Shown here piece after piece: positions 47,301 to 54,647 of a DNA stretch of 64,000 nucleotides. Source of the stretch: Roseovarius sp. (GTDB taxonomy: Bacteria > Pseudomonadota > Alphaproteobacteria > Rhodobacterales > Rhodobacteraceae). Numbering within the stretch: the stretch's first letter is position 1; each line of letters begins with the position of its first letter. The notes beneath the pieces were generated by a model, which searched no databases, was not told the origin of the DNA, and worked only from the letters and a program-made list of their open reading frames with translations. The DNA lies in the NCBI GenBank assembly GCA_029212365.1, contig JARGOC010000001.1:186001-250000 (forward strand). The letters run 5' to 3'. The position numbers and the translations under genes were made by a program.

Positions 47301-47662
47301 ACCGTCGCGTTGTGCCTCTGACTGCGATGCCCACAAACGGGACCCGCGTGGGGGGCGTGCGCTACAAAGCATGGAAACCAGCAATGTCTCTGCATCCTGT
47401 GTTGGAGGTCGATGCCCCTCTGACGTTTGACATTTTCGATACGTGGACGGGTAAATCACTGGGTGGTTGTCGCTACCATGTGGCGCATCCAGGAGGGCGC
47501 AACTTCGATACATTCCCCGTGAACGGCAACGAAGCAGAAGCCCGCCGACTGAGCCGGTTCGAAAAGATGGGACATACGGTTGGTAGCTTTGTTCCCGCCC
47601 CTGAACGCCCACATCCAGAATTTCCCATGACGTTGGATTTGCGGCGCCGGGCGGGGTTGTAG
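44336..47662 (+). CDS. Transglutaminase-DUF2126 fusion protein
   Basis: A 1108-residue protein. Residues 1-290 are a transglutaminase domain with its own N-terminal beta region (MSITASIYHLTHYKYDRPVT) and an intact triad: Cys180 (AAGSCRDTSWLL), His229 (DLHAWVEVY), Asp245 (GLDPTSG). The rest is the large DUF2126 region with conserved stretches such as RLTMGGEPTFVSIDD, DGRHTGTGGGNHVVVGG and LVEFRGFEMPPDPRMSL; parts of it resemble amidoligase or glutamine-synthetase-like folds, so a second active site is possible. AAGGAGA precedes the ATG. Divergent from the ATP-grasp operon and convergent with Anbu. Confidence 0.88.
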   Translation: MSITASIYHLTHYKYDRPVTLGPQSIRLRPAPHSRTRVISHSLKVSPSAHFVNHQQDPYGNWLARFVFPEPVREFKIEVDLVADMSVYNPFDFFVEDSAKDFPFSYDDDIAPDLSIYLRADPVGPLLQGFLATIPRDRMVTIDFLVMLNSRLSGDINYEIRMEPGVQTAEETLGRAAGSCRDTSWLLVQVLRNLGLAARFVSGYLIQLKPDLVAIDGPAGTDKDFTDLHAWVEVYLPGAGWVGLDPTSGLLAGESHIPLAATPHYRHAAPISGVASAADVEFSFDMQVTRTAEHPRITKPFSDDAWDALNTLGRDVDKRLTEGDVRLTMGGEPTFVSIDDFESDEWNSDAVGPTKRGLADKLMRRLQGKFSKGGLLHYGQGKWYPGETLPRWTFSLYWRKDGQPIWHDPDLLAREDTDEDVGPGDAQALLNRIAAFLAVPEDNVMPAFEDPAEWIIKEGNLPANVTPENSKLTDPEERARIAKVFERGLTTPAGYVLPVQRWQARASSRWMSEVWNLRRGKVFLVSGDSPVGYRLPLGTLPHLPESEYPFINPQDPTEPRDALPDPVVQTTPKQPDQKIAHRTEATSGQEQVEQTLGDLDGRVRTAISVEARDGRLCVFLPPVEKLEDYLELIAAVESAAKDINRKVLIEGYAPPHDPRVEVMRIAPDPGVLEVNIHPAANWEECVATTETVYEEARQCRLGADKFMTDGRHTGTGGGNHVVVGGATPADSPFLRRPDLLKSLILFWQRHPSLSYLFAGTFVGPTSQAPRIDEARHDMLYELEIAFDQIWPPTDDDVPPPPWLTDRLLRNALIDVTGNTHRTEICIDKLFSPDGPTGRLGLVEFRGFEMPPDPRMSLAQQVLLRAIILRCWENPISGDLTRWGTTLHDRFMLPACIWEDFKDVLADLNSHDLTLDPAWFKAQAEFRFPFCGEVTYEGITLELRQALEPWHVMGETGAIGGTVRYTDSSTERLQVTLKGANPDRYIVTANRRVVPLTAMPTNGTRVGGVRYKAWKPAMSLHPVLEVDAPLTFDIFDTWTGKSLGGCRYHVAHPGGRNFDTFPVNGNEAEARRLSRFEKMGHTVGSFVPAPERPHPEFPMTLDLRRRAGL

Positions 47663-47682
47663 CGGCGCTGCGACGACCGGTC

Positions 47683-48417
47683 CTAAGTGCGCTTATAGCT
47701 TGGAAGATGCATCAAGGCCTCGCGCAAGGCATCGCCCCAGCTTTCAGATATGGACTGATAATATGGATCGTCTGCTTCAATCCGCGGTTGTTGATCTAAG
47801 ATCAGGCTATCTGTTTCGTAGATCTGTAAATCCAGCGGCAGCCCCACCGACAGATTCGCCTTGATCGTTGAATCAAACGACACCATCAACAGTTTGATCG
47901 TGTCTTCAAAACTCATGTCAGGCTCATATGCCCGAACCAGAATCGGCTTGCCATATTTTGCTTCACCGATCTGGAAAAATGGCGCGTCTTCAGTTACTTC
48001 GATGAAATTTCCTTCGGGGTATACCAAAAACAGCGTCGGCTCGCCGCCCTTGATTTGTCCACCCACGATGACCGTCGCCTTAAAGCCGGATCCCGCCACC
48101 TGACCGGTCATAGTGCCGCCTTGAATGACTTCTTTCAGGGTTGCCCCAACAAGGCGTGCAACCTGAAACATGGTAGGCTGTTCTAGAATGGTTGGGTTGC
48201 GATCAGACGGAGCCTTTGAACGTTCCTCTAGCAAGCTGATCAAAGCCTGCGTTGTCGCGAGGTTGCCCGCTGTCATAATCGTAATCACCCGGTCTCCCGG
48301 CAACTCCCATGTGAACATCTTCTTGGTTGTCGAAAAGTTATCAACGCCCGCATTCGTGCGCGTATCCGACATGAAAACGAGGCCTTGGTTTAGGCGAAGG
48401 CCGACACAATAGGTCAT
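47683..48417 (-). CDS. Anbu, proteasome-beta-like peptidase
   Basis: A 244-residue Ntn-hydrolase of the Anbu family, ancestral relatives of HslV and 20S beta subunits. Starting at 48417 gives MTYCVGLRLNQGLVFMSDTR, so after Met removal the N-terminal nucleophile is Thr1, with Asp17 and Lys32/33 as catalytic partners, as in proteasomes. A longer frame to 48507 would bury the nucleophile. Anbu proteins assemble into open rings and, unlike HslV, have no cognate unfoldase. No hslU is present here. Anbu lies downstream of a transglutaminase, separated by a hairpin. Confidence 0.9.
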   Translation of the reverse strand: MTYCVGLRLNQGLVFMSDTRTNAGVDNFSTTKKMFTWELPGDRVITIMTAGNLATTQALISLLEERSKAPSDRNPTILEQPTMFQVARLVGATLKEVIQGGTMTGQVAGSGFKATVIVGGQIKGGEPTLFLVYPEGNFIEVTEDAPFFQIGEAKYGKPILVRAYEPDMSFEDTIKLLMVSFDSTIKANLSVGLPLDLQIYETDSLILDQQPRIEADDPYYQSISESWGDALREALMHLPSYKRT

Positions 48418-48499
48418 TGTCTTGGGTCCGAGATAAAAAACAGGCAGTTGATTAGCGTTTGCATCTAGTGCCGAAAGGGCGGCGGTACAACCAAAGAAG

Positions 48500-48517
48500 C
48501 CCCGCAATTTTGCGGGG
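48500..48517 (-). terminator. Hairpin between transglutaminase C and Anbu
   Basis: CCCCGCAA-tt-TTGCGGGG is a perfect 8-bp stem 28 bases beyond the transglutaminase C stop. On the minus strand it is followed by CTTCTTTGG, a weak U-tract, so it may be a terminator or attenuator that lowers Anbu expression relative to the upstream gene. Confidence 0.55.
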
Positions 48518-48545
48518 ATTGCGCTGTGTCACCTTATTGTCGGCA

Positions 48546-49322
48546 TCAATTGCGAAAAACTTCGACGGTTTGTTCCTCAAGATTCATCAATCCGTATGAC
48601 GTGATAAACGGCGTATCGGCTGCATCGCGCCCAACGCAAATGCATACCATGTCAGTCGGCTCGGCCATGCCGGTCGGATCAACCAGATGCCACGCTCCGT
48701 TCAGATAAACCTCAGCAACCGCGTGGAAATCCTGGGGTTTAACATCAGGCGCATAGACACTGACAAAACGTGCGGGGATACCAGCAGCACGGACCAACGT
48801 GATGAGAATATGGGCATAATCGCGGCAAACCCCCGCCAACTTCTGAAAACTGTCGGTCGCAGTGTCACCCAATATGCTGGCCCCAGCGTCATATGTGAAG
48901 CTGCGTTTGACCCAGTCGCACATGGCACCCACCAAGGCGCCCCCTGTCTGATCGCCAAACTGTGTCGACACAAATTCCAAAAACTGCTCGGGGTGGCAAT
49001 ACCGTGACGGCAAAAGATATTTTACGACTTCACCGGGAATCGCGATCCGTGGAGTCGAAGATAAGCTGTCGATCGACTGAGCGCTCCGCGACACGGCAAC
49101 CTCTGCCTGAAACTCGCATTCAAACTGCTTATCAGTCTGCACCCACCTGCGCGTGCCCAAGCCCTCTTCGCCGATAATTTCACTTTGCTCTAATGCGCCA
49201 CCAAACCTGATCTCAGTGGTGTGGACCTGCTGGACGTCATTTGAAAACGGCTCGATCTGCAACAGCAAATCAGTGGGCTGCATGGCCGTATAAAGAAGAT
49301 GGGCCTTGATCGAAAGAAGCAT
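48546..49322 (-). CDS. Transglutaminase-like protein C (Anbu cluster)
   Basis: A 258-residue transglutaminase-like protein with N-terminal MLLSIKAHLLYTAMQPTDLL, typical for the N-terminal region of this family, and an intact triad: Cys166 (LAGVCRDYAHI), His200 (DFHAVAEVY), Asp215 (HLVDPTG). It is a different subtype from protein A. The frame opens at TTG 49334, but ATG 49322 gives the family N terminus; ATG 49283 would remove it. It is the first gene of a short minus-strand unit leading to Anbu. Confidence 0.85.
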   Translation of the reverse strand: MLLSIKAHLLYTAMQPTDLLLQIEPFSNDVQQVHTTEIRFGGALEQSEIIGEEGLGTRRWVQTDKQFECEFQAEVAVSRSAQSIDSLSSTPRIAIPGEVVKYLLPSRYCHPEQFLEFVSTQFGDQTGGALVGAMCDWVKRSFTYDAGASILGDTATDSFQKLAGVCRDYAHILITLVRAAGIPARFVSVYAPDVKPQDFHAVAEVYLNGAWHLVDPTGMAEPTDMVCICVGRDAADTPFITSYGLMNLEEQTVEVFRN

Positions 49323-49616
49323 AAGAATATCCAAAAAATTTGCGCGAGTTCAGGAAGGGACTGTTTCATTAATCTTGGCATTTTGCCAGTTTTGGTCTTT
49401 TTAGGTTCTTCATGCCGCGGGCTTCCCTCAACCACCATCGGTTTCCACGTGACATACTTTTTGTGCTGTGCGTTGATGCTTACGGCAGAGGCTTTGTCCG
49501 GTTATTTTCAGACGCTTTGGTGCGGAGGTGATGCGGTAACACCAGGCAGCGATGTTGCCCGCGTTTCGGCGAAAGATAGCAGCGGTTTGATCTTGGACGG
49601 ATAGGAACATCTGGGC
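49323..49616. other. Intergenic region upstream of transglutaminase C
   Basis: No gene supported. A plus-strand open frame crosses it but overlaps transglutaminase C antisense and shows no signature. The promoter of the transglutaminase C-Anbu unit should be at its left end. I could not place boxes with confidence. Confidence 0.5.
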
Positions 49617-49793
49617 CTGTTTATACAGACATCTATGCTAGCGGAGAGCAGCCTAACAGAGCGATACAACTTAGGCAAAATGTACTGATGAGTCGACCTG
49701 AAACTGCGGAGGAGGTCGCGTATTCAAATGTATGGTTATGTAACAGTGCTGCGTCCTATTGCACGGGAACCAATCTTGATGTGGCTGGTGTTC
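49617..49793 (+). pseudogene. Remnant of a short-chain dehydrogenase (C-terminal fragments)
   Basis: Two frames read like the end of an SDR gene. From 49617: LFIQTSMLAESSLTERYNLG and then KMY-stop, resembling the PGFIDTPML-type segment that follows the active site. From 49688 in another frame: RPETAEEVAYSNVWLCNSAA and then SYCTGTNLDVAG, resembling the RPxxPEEVA...ASYVTGxxxxVDGG end of SDR proteins. A stop and a frame change lie between, and no Rossmann GxxxGxG or YxxxK part is upstream. It looks like a decayed gene; the family match is by pattern only. Confidence 0.5.
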
Positions 49794-49897
49794 GTTTGTC
49801 CCATGTTTTTCTGAAAACCGACCTTTGGACCGAAGCGGCGAAACACCTTTTGTCCGAATTACAGATCCCTTGTGTAGAAGGGTTCGCACAGTCGTCG

Positions 49898-50770
49898 TCA
49901 GCTCTTGCTGCGCTGCTTGGACATCTGCACTGCCAGAATACCCGCCATAATAACGGCCACGCCGATCATATCGTTGATCCGCAGCGCTTCACCCAACACC
50001 AGCGCAGCAATGGCCACACCGAAAAACGGATTGATGAAATGAAACGTCGCCGCCCGCGTCGCGCCAATACGCCCCACCAGCATGAACCAGACCAAAGTGG
50101 CCGCCAGTCCGGGGATCAGCGTGGTGTAGGCAAAGGCAGCAATCAGCTGCCAGCTCCAGACAATCACGATGGATTCAGTGGCAATGGCAGCAACGCTCAG
50201 CGCAGCGCTGCCCACGAGCATTTGCAAGCCGACAACCATCAGGAAATTTCCGCCGGATGTTGCCCCGCGCACAGCCAAAGTGGCAAAAGTCAGGGCGATC
50301 ACGCCGCCGATGCACAGGATCAGACCATACATATCAACACCGCCCTGCAGCCGTGTTCCCATGATGATGCTTACCCCGATCACACCGCAGATCAATCCGA
50401 TAATCGCCAGAGGCGTCAGCCGTTCCCCAAAGATGATCCACCCAGCCAAGGCCACCAGCAATGGCATGGTTGATGCGAGGATGGCGGCCAATGACGCTTC
50501 AATCGTTTGCATCGCCACAAAGTTGAGCCCGAGATAAAGCGCATTCTGACAAATGCCAAAGATGATCGTGGCGCGCCACTGCGCCCGCGTCAGCCGCCAG
50601 CTTTGTTTTAGTATCAAGGCGATGATCACGCCCAGCAGGCCCGAAATCAGGAACCGTATCGACAGCGCTGTCAGCGGTGGGGCAGATGCCACTATAATGC
50701 GCGCTGAGGTGAAAGCGCTTGACCACATGATGGCAAAGGCCAACCCCATCATGATCGCGCGAAAATCCAT
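49898..50770 (-). CDS. EamA-family (DMT) transporter
   Basis: A 290-residue inner membrane protein with ten predicted helices arranged as two EamA repeats (MMGLAFAIMWSSAFTSARII near the start; ALTFATLAVRGATSGGNFLM at the start of the second half). Members of the drug/metabolite superfamily export amino acids or other metabolites; the substrate cannot be predicted. It follows the HU gene and its terminator on the same strand, so it likely has its own promoter within the short gap 50771-50817. Confidence 0.85.
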   Translation of the reverse strand: MDFRAIMMGLAFAIMWSSAFTSARIIVASAPPLTALSIRFLISGLLGVIIALILKQSWRLTRAQWRATIIFGICQNALYLGLNFVAMQTIEASLAAILASTMPLLVALAGWIIFGERLTPLAIIGLICGVIGVSIIMGTRLQGGVDMYGLILCIGGVIALTFATLAVRGATSGGNFLMVVGLQMLVGSAALSVAAIATESIVIVWSWQLIAAFAYTTLIPGLAATLVWFMLVGRIGATRAATFHFINPFFGVAIAALVLGEALRINDMIGVAVIMAGILAVQMSKQRSKS

Positions 50771-50817
50771 ACTGCCCTCATCACTGCCCTGTCATTTGGG
50801 CATGTCACAACACCTGA

Positions 50818-50846
50818 CAAAAAGAAAGGGCCGCTTGATGCGGCCC
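50818..50846 (-). terminator. Rho-independent terminator of the HU gene
   Basis: On the minus strand GGGCCGC-atcaa-GCGGCCC is followed by TTTCTTTTT, 26 bases after the HU stop. Confidence 0.9.
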
Positions 50847-50872
50847 CGTCCAACCTCTGTGATAGCGTCGGT

Positions 50873-51160
50873 TTAACCGTTCACGCTGTCTTTCAGCTTT
50901 TTCGAGATTGTCATTTTGACAACCTTGTCTGCGTCTTTGTGGATCTGTTCGCCAGTGGCGGGATTGCGCACCATGCGTGCAGGGCGTTCGCGGCAATAGA
51001 TTTTGCCAACGTCGGGCAAGGTCACTGCACCACCACCGGATACTTCACGGGTGATGATAGCCACGACTGCGTCGAGTGCGCCGCCTGCGGATTTCTTGTC
51101 GGTGCCCATTTCTTCGGCCAATGCTGCCACGAGTTGGGTTTTGGTCATCGGTTTTGCCAT
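50873..51160 (-). CDS. HU-family DNA-binding protein
   Basis: A 95-residue bacterial histone-like protein. It starts MAKPMTKTQLVAALAEEMGT and has the DNA-arm region GKIYCRERPARMVRNPATGE, including the RNPxTGE proline motif that intercalates into DNA, and a C-terminal basic helix (KKLKDSVNG). GGAGA precedes ATG 51160 although the frame is open to 51199. It bends and compacts DNA as a dimer. HU versus IHF-like function cannot be settled, but its sequence is closer to HU. Confidence 0.92.
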   Translation of the reverse strand: MAKPMTKTQLVAALAEEMGTDKKSAGGALDAVVAIITREVSGGGAVTLPDVGKIYCRERPARMVRNPATGEQIHKDADKVVKMTISKKLKDSVNG

Positions 51161-51290
51161 CTTTGTGGTCTCCTTACACTGCCCAAGCTTGGGCCTCACC
51201 CGCGCAATTTAACGCCATATGGTGGGTGAACACAACAAATAGAGGGTGTACGGGGCGAATTTTCCTGCATTTTGTGCCGGTTTTTGCCCT

Positions 51291-52775
51291 TTAAAGGAAG
51301 GCAGTTTCGTCAAAACTGCGCAATTTGCGGCTATGGAGACGCTCCAGCGGCATTTTAGCCAAAGATTCCATTGCCCGAATTCCGATCATCAGGTGACGCG
51401 AAACCTGTGATTTATAGAAATCTGACGCCATGCCAGGCAGCTTTAATTCACCGTGCAACGGCTTGTCGCTGACACATAGCAGCGTTCCATATGGCACCCG
51501 AAACCGAAACCCGTTGGCAGCGATTGTCGCACTTTCCATATCCAGTGCCACGGCGCGGCTTTGGCTCAGGCGTTGTACCGGGCCGGAATGGTCACGCAGC
51601 TCCCAATTGCGGTTGTCAAAACTGGCCACGGTGCCGGTGCGCATGACCCGCTTTAGCTCGTATCCTTCAAGCTGCGTCACCTCGGCGACGGCCTGTTCCA
51701 ACGCAATTTGAATTTCCGCCAGCGCCGGGATCGGCACCCAGCCGGGCAGATCAGCATCCAGAACGCCGTCTTCGCGCAGATAGGCGTGAGCCAATACGAA
51801 ATCACCCAAGGATTGCGAATTGCGCAACCCTGCACAATGCCCGACCATCAGCCAGGCATGTGGGCGCAATACAGCAATATGATCGGTCGCGGTTTTGGCA
51901 TTTGACGGCCCCACCCCAATATTGACCAAAGTGATCCCCGAGCCATCCGCCCGTTTCAGATGATAGGTCGGCATTTGGGGCAGTTTTTCGGGATGGGCGA
52001 TCTCCTCATTGGGATCGGTGATTGCCACATTCCCGGTGGAGACAAACTCGGTATAACCACTGTTTGCATCTGCGAGCATGCGACGGGCGTAGCTTTCAAA
52101 TTCGGACACATAAAACTGGTAGTTGGTGAACAGAACGTGGTTTTGGAAATGTTCAGGCTCCGTGGCGGTGTAATGTGTCAAACGGGCGAGTGAGTAATCT
52201 ACCCGCTGGGCAGTGAATGGTGCCAGAGGTTCGGGCGTGCCCGCTTCGGGTTGATGTGTGCCGTTGACAATATCATCGTTGGTGATGCGCAAATCCGGCA
52301 CATCAAACGCATCGCGCAGGGTAAAATCGGCAGCGCCTTCCTGGGGCACGGTAATGCTCGGATCATTGGCCACTGCAAAATGTACCGGGATGGGCGTGTC
52401 GGACAGCTGAATGCAAATCGGAACCCGGTGATTGTCCAGCAACAGGCCAATCTGCTGTTCCAGATAATGGCGAAACAGGTCAGGCCGCGTAATGCTGGTG
52501 GCATGGGTGCCCGGTTCGGCCACATGGCCAAAGGCAAGGCGGCTGTCGATTTTGGCAAAGCTGGTCGTGGTAATCCTGATCTCAGGGTAATACGCGCGGA
52601 TACGGTAGCGTGGTGGGCTGCCTCGCATGGCGGCACTAAATTCGTCACACAGAAATCTCACCGCCTGATTATATAGCAGGCACAGCTGATCCACCGCGTC
52701 ACGCGCCGAGGTAAACTCTTGTGGGCCGGGGCTGTCTGGCGTTGAAATCTGACGGGTTGGATCAAAATGCGGCAT
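51291..52775 (-). CDS. amn: AMP nucleosidase
   Basis: A 494-residue enzyme that hydrolyses AMP to adenine and ribose 5-phosphate, linking purine pools to energy charge. The N-terminal AMP nucleosidase domain is evident (RYRIRAYYPEIRITTTSFAK). The C-terminal nucleoside-phosphorylase-like catalytic domain includes NIGVGPSNAKTATDHIAVLR, MVGHCAGLRNSQSLGDFVLA and AVALDMESATIAANGFRFRV, where the DMES acid residues bind ribose. Length fits Amn. Divergent from the VOC gene. Confidence 0.94.
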   Translation of the reverse strand: MPHFDPTRQISTPDSPGPQEFTSARDAVDQLCLLYNQAVRFLCDEFSAAMRGSPPRYRIRAYYPEIRITTTSFAKIDSRLAFGHVAEPGTHATSITRPDLFRHYLEQQIGLLLDNHRVPICIQLSDTPIPVHFAVANDPSITVPQEGAADFTLRDAFDVPDLRITNDDIVNGTHQPEAGTPEPLAPFTAQRVDYSLARLTHYTATEPEHFQNHVLFTNYQFYVSEFESYARRMLADANSGYTEFVSTGNVAITDPNEEIAHPEKLPQMPTYHLKRADGSGITLVNIGVGPSNAKTATDHIAVLRPHAWLMVGHCAGLRNSQSLGDFVLAHAYLREDGVLDADLPGWVPIPALAEIQIALEQAVAEVTQLEGYELKRVMRTGTVASFDNRNWELRDHSGPVQRLSQSRAVALDMESATIAANGFRFRVPYGTLLCVSDKPLHGELKLPGMASDFYKSQVSRHLMIGIRAMESLAKMPLERLHSRKLRSFDETAFL

Positions 52776-52855
52776 CTGGGTCTTTCATTGTTTGGGCGCA
52801 CGTTGACACGCGGCTTAGGCACAATCAAGCTGCGCCCACACGATCGGAGGTTTCC

Positions 52856-53275
52856 ATGGATTATGAAACAACAGAGGCGCCAGAATTTGGCGCATCCCTG
52901 TGCGGGCTGGGGTTGAATATTCTGGTGCGGGATGTGGCTGAACAGGTGGATTTTCTGACGACGGTGTTTGGCATGCAAGCCTTCCAGCCCACCGCCGATT
53001 TTGCGATCATGACCTACGCAAATCAGGTGTTTCAGGTTCACGGCGATCATACCTATCATTCGCACCCTTTACCCGGCCTTTTGCCCGAAGCAGGTGCACG
53101 CGGGGCTGGGGCTGAATTTCGCCTTTACGACACTGACCCGGATGAGGCCGAAAAGAAGGCCATTGCCTTTGGTGCGCATATTCTTGCCCCGCCGCTGGAC
53201 AAGCCCCATGGCCTGCGTGAAGTCTATATCCTGTGTGAAAACGGGTATGCGTGGGTGCCGTCGCGCCCACTTTGA
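52856..53275 (+). CDS. VOC (glyoxalase/bleomycin-resistance) superfamily protein
   Basis: A 139-residue protein with the vicinal-oxygen-chelate fold pattern: GLGLNILVRDVAEQVDFLTT followed by VFGMQAF, then EFRLYDTDPDEAEKKAIAFG and a closing REVYILCENGYAWVPS. Metal ligands are not complete enough to name a reaction; the closest general use is lyase or dioxygenase-like chemistry or ligand binding. CGGAGG precedes the ATG. Divergent from AMP nucleosidase. Confidence 0.75.
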   Translation: MDYETTEAPEFGASLCGLGLNILVRDVAEQVDFLTTVFGMQAFQPTADFAIMTYANQVFQVHGDHTYHSHPLPGLLPEAGARGAGAEFRLYDTDPDEAEKKAIAFGAHILAPPLDKPHGLREVYILCENGYAWVPSRPL

Positions 53276-53361
53276 TCTGTCGCCATTTCATCCCGCAACC
53301 TATTCAGCGGGGGCAGGGCTTGAGCCTTGCCAAACCCGCTGTTGCGCGACACATATGAGGG

Positions 53362-54207
53362 ATGAGCAAAACACTTTTATCCTTTGGGCATGGTTATTCA
53401 GCGCGGGCACTGGCCAAACAGTTGGTGCCCCAGGGTTGGCAGGTGATCGGAACCACGCGCAAGCCCGAGAGAGTCTGCGCATTGCAAGCTGAGGGCGTGA
53501 CCCCGGTTCTTTGGCCGGGCGGTGATCTGGGGCAGGCGTTTGAACAGGCCACTCACCTGCTGATCTCAGCCGGGCCAGATGCTGATGGTGATCCGGTTCT
53601 GAATGGCTTTCGCAATGATATTGCGCGGATTGCCCCGCGGCTGGAATGGGTTGGATACCTGTCCACCACCGGCGTTTACGGCGATCACAAGGGTGGTTGG
53701 GTGAATGAGGACACAGCCCTGGCCCCCTCTACCCGGCGTGGTCAAATGCGTGTCGAGGCCGAAGCCGAGTGGCAGACAATCCCGGATCTACCCCTGCATA
53801 TTTTCCGACTGGCGGGCATTTATGGCCCCGGTCGTGGCCCGTTTGAAAAAGTTCGCCAAGGCACCGCCCGTCGGATCATCAAACGCGATCAGGTGTTCAG
53901 CCGTATCCATGTCGAAGATATTGCGCAGGTGTTGCAGGCCTCAATCAGTCAACCCAATCCGGGGGCTGTCTATAATCTGTGCGATGATGACGCGGCTCCG
54001 CCAGAAGACGTGATTGCCTATGCCGCTGAACTGCTGGGCGCGCCTGTCCCACCTGCCGTGCCCTTTGAAGAGGCCGACATGACCCCCATGGCGCGCAGCT
54101 TTTATGCTGAATCCAAACGCGTCAGCAATGCACGCATCAAGGACGAGCTGGGCGTGAACCTGATCTATCCCAATTATCGTGTGGGGTTGCAGGCTCTGCT
54201 GGGTTGA
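53362..54207 (+). CDS. NAD-dependent epimerase/dehydratase-like SDR protein (YeeZ-like)
   Basis: A 281-residue extended-SDR-type protein with a Rossmann start (LLSFGHGYSARALAKQLV), the LISAGPDADG and WVGYLSTTGVYGDHKGGWV segments, and YNLCDDDAAPPEDV near the C terminus. The usual catalytic YxxxK is not obvious, as in YeeZ/YbjT-type members, so it may bind NAD(P) without classic epimerase chemistry. It begins 86 bases after the VOC gene on the same strand and may share its transcript. Confidence 0.78.
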   Translation: MSKTLLSFGHGYSARALAKQLVPQGWQVIGTTRKPERVCALQAEGVTPVLWPGGDLGQAFEQATHLLISAGPDADGDPVLNGFRNDIARIAPRLEWVGYLSTTGVYGDHKGGWVNEDTALAPSTRRGQMRVEAEAEWQTIPDLPLHIFRLAGIYGPGRGPFEKVRQGTARRIIKRDQVFSRIHVEDIAQVLQASISQPNPGAVYNLCDDDAAPPEDVIAYAAELLGAPVPPAVPFEEADMTPMARSFYAESKRVSNARIKDELGVNLIYPNYRVGLQALLG

Positions 54208-54245
54208 GAAAATCCCATCCGCACGTAGCGCCCTGACGCAGAACT

Positions 54246-54647
54246 CTAGCCCTTATATTGATAATTCATGCATCCTGCTTTGACATCCATTTGCTTTGGA
54301 TAGGCGATCAATTCCGGGTGCTCAAACCCAGCACAAATGCGATAGGCCGTATCCGATATCTTCTCGTACACATAAGGCGCTTGGGTGAACGGGTCGGCCA
54401 TGCGCGGGGCGGGGGTGCAATCTGCAATCGTGTCCTGTTCTGATGGCAGGGCAACTGGCAATACCTTGTCGTTGGCATAGGCCAGACAAATCACATGCCC
54501 ACTCAGATTTCTGACGTCTGACATCCTCGCCTTATCACGCTTTTCCTGTTTGCCAGTGGCCGGCCCGCCGACCGACCAGATACCAGCGGCAATGGTGGCC
54601 AGCACGATGATGCCAATCACAATGGGCGGGCCTGATTCAGCTTTCAT
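54246..54647 (-). CDS. Hypothetical single-pass membrane protein
   Basis: A 133-residue protein with one N-terminal hydrophobic segment (PIVIGIIVLATIAAGIWSVG) and a presumably periplasmic domain with four Cys residues (HVICLAYAND, IADCTPAP, YRICAGFE, KAGCMNYQ) that could form two disulfides. I do not recognise a family. It overlaps the DUF5671 gene by 11 bases and is its downstream partner on the minus strand. Confidence 0.7.
   Translation of the reverse strand: MKAESGPPIVIGIIVLATIAAGIWSVGGPATGKQEKRDKARMSDVRNLSGHVICLAYANDKVLPVALPSEQDTIADCTPAPRMADPFTQAPYVYEKISDTAYRICAGFEHPELIAYPKQMDVKAGCMNYQYKG

Noticed and set aside
49688..50473. 261-codon plus-strand frame running into the EamA gene
   Set aside because: Only its first 35 codons look meaningful, as part of the SDR remnant. 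The rest is antisense to the EamA transporter.
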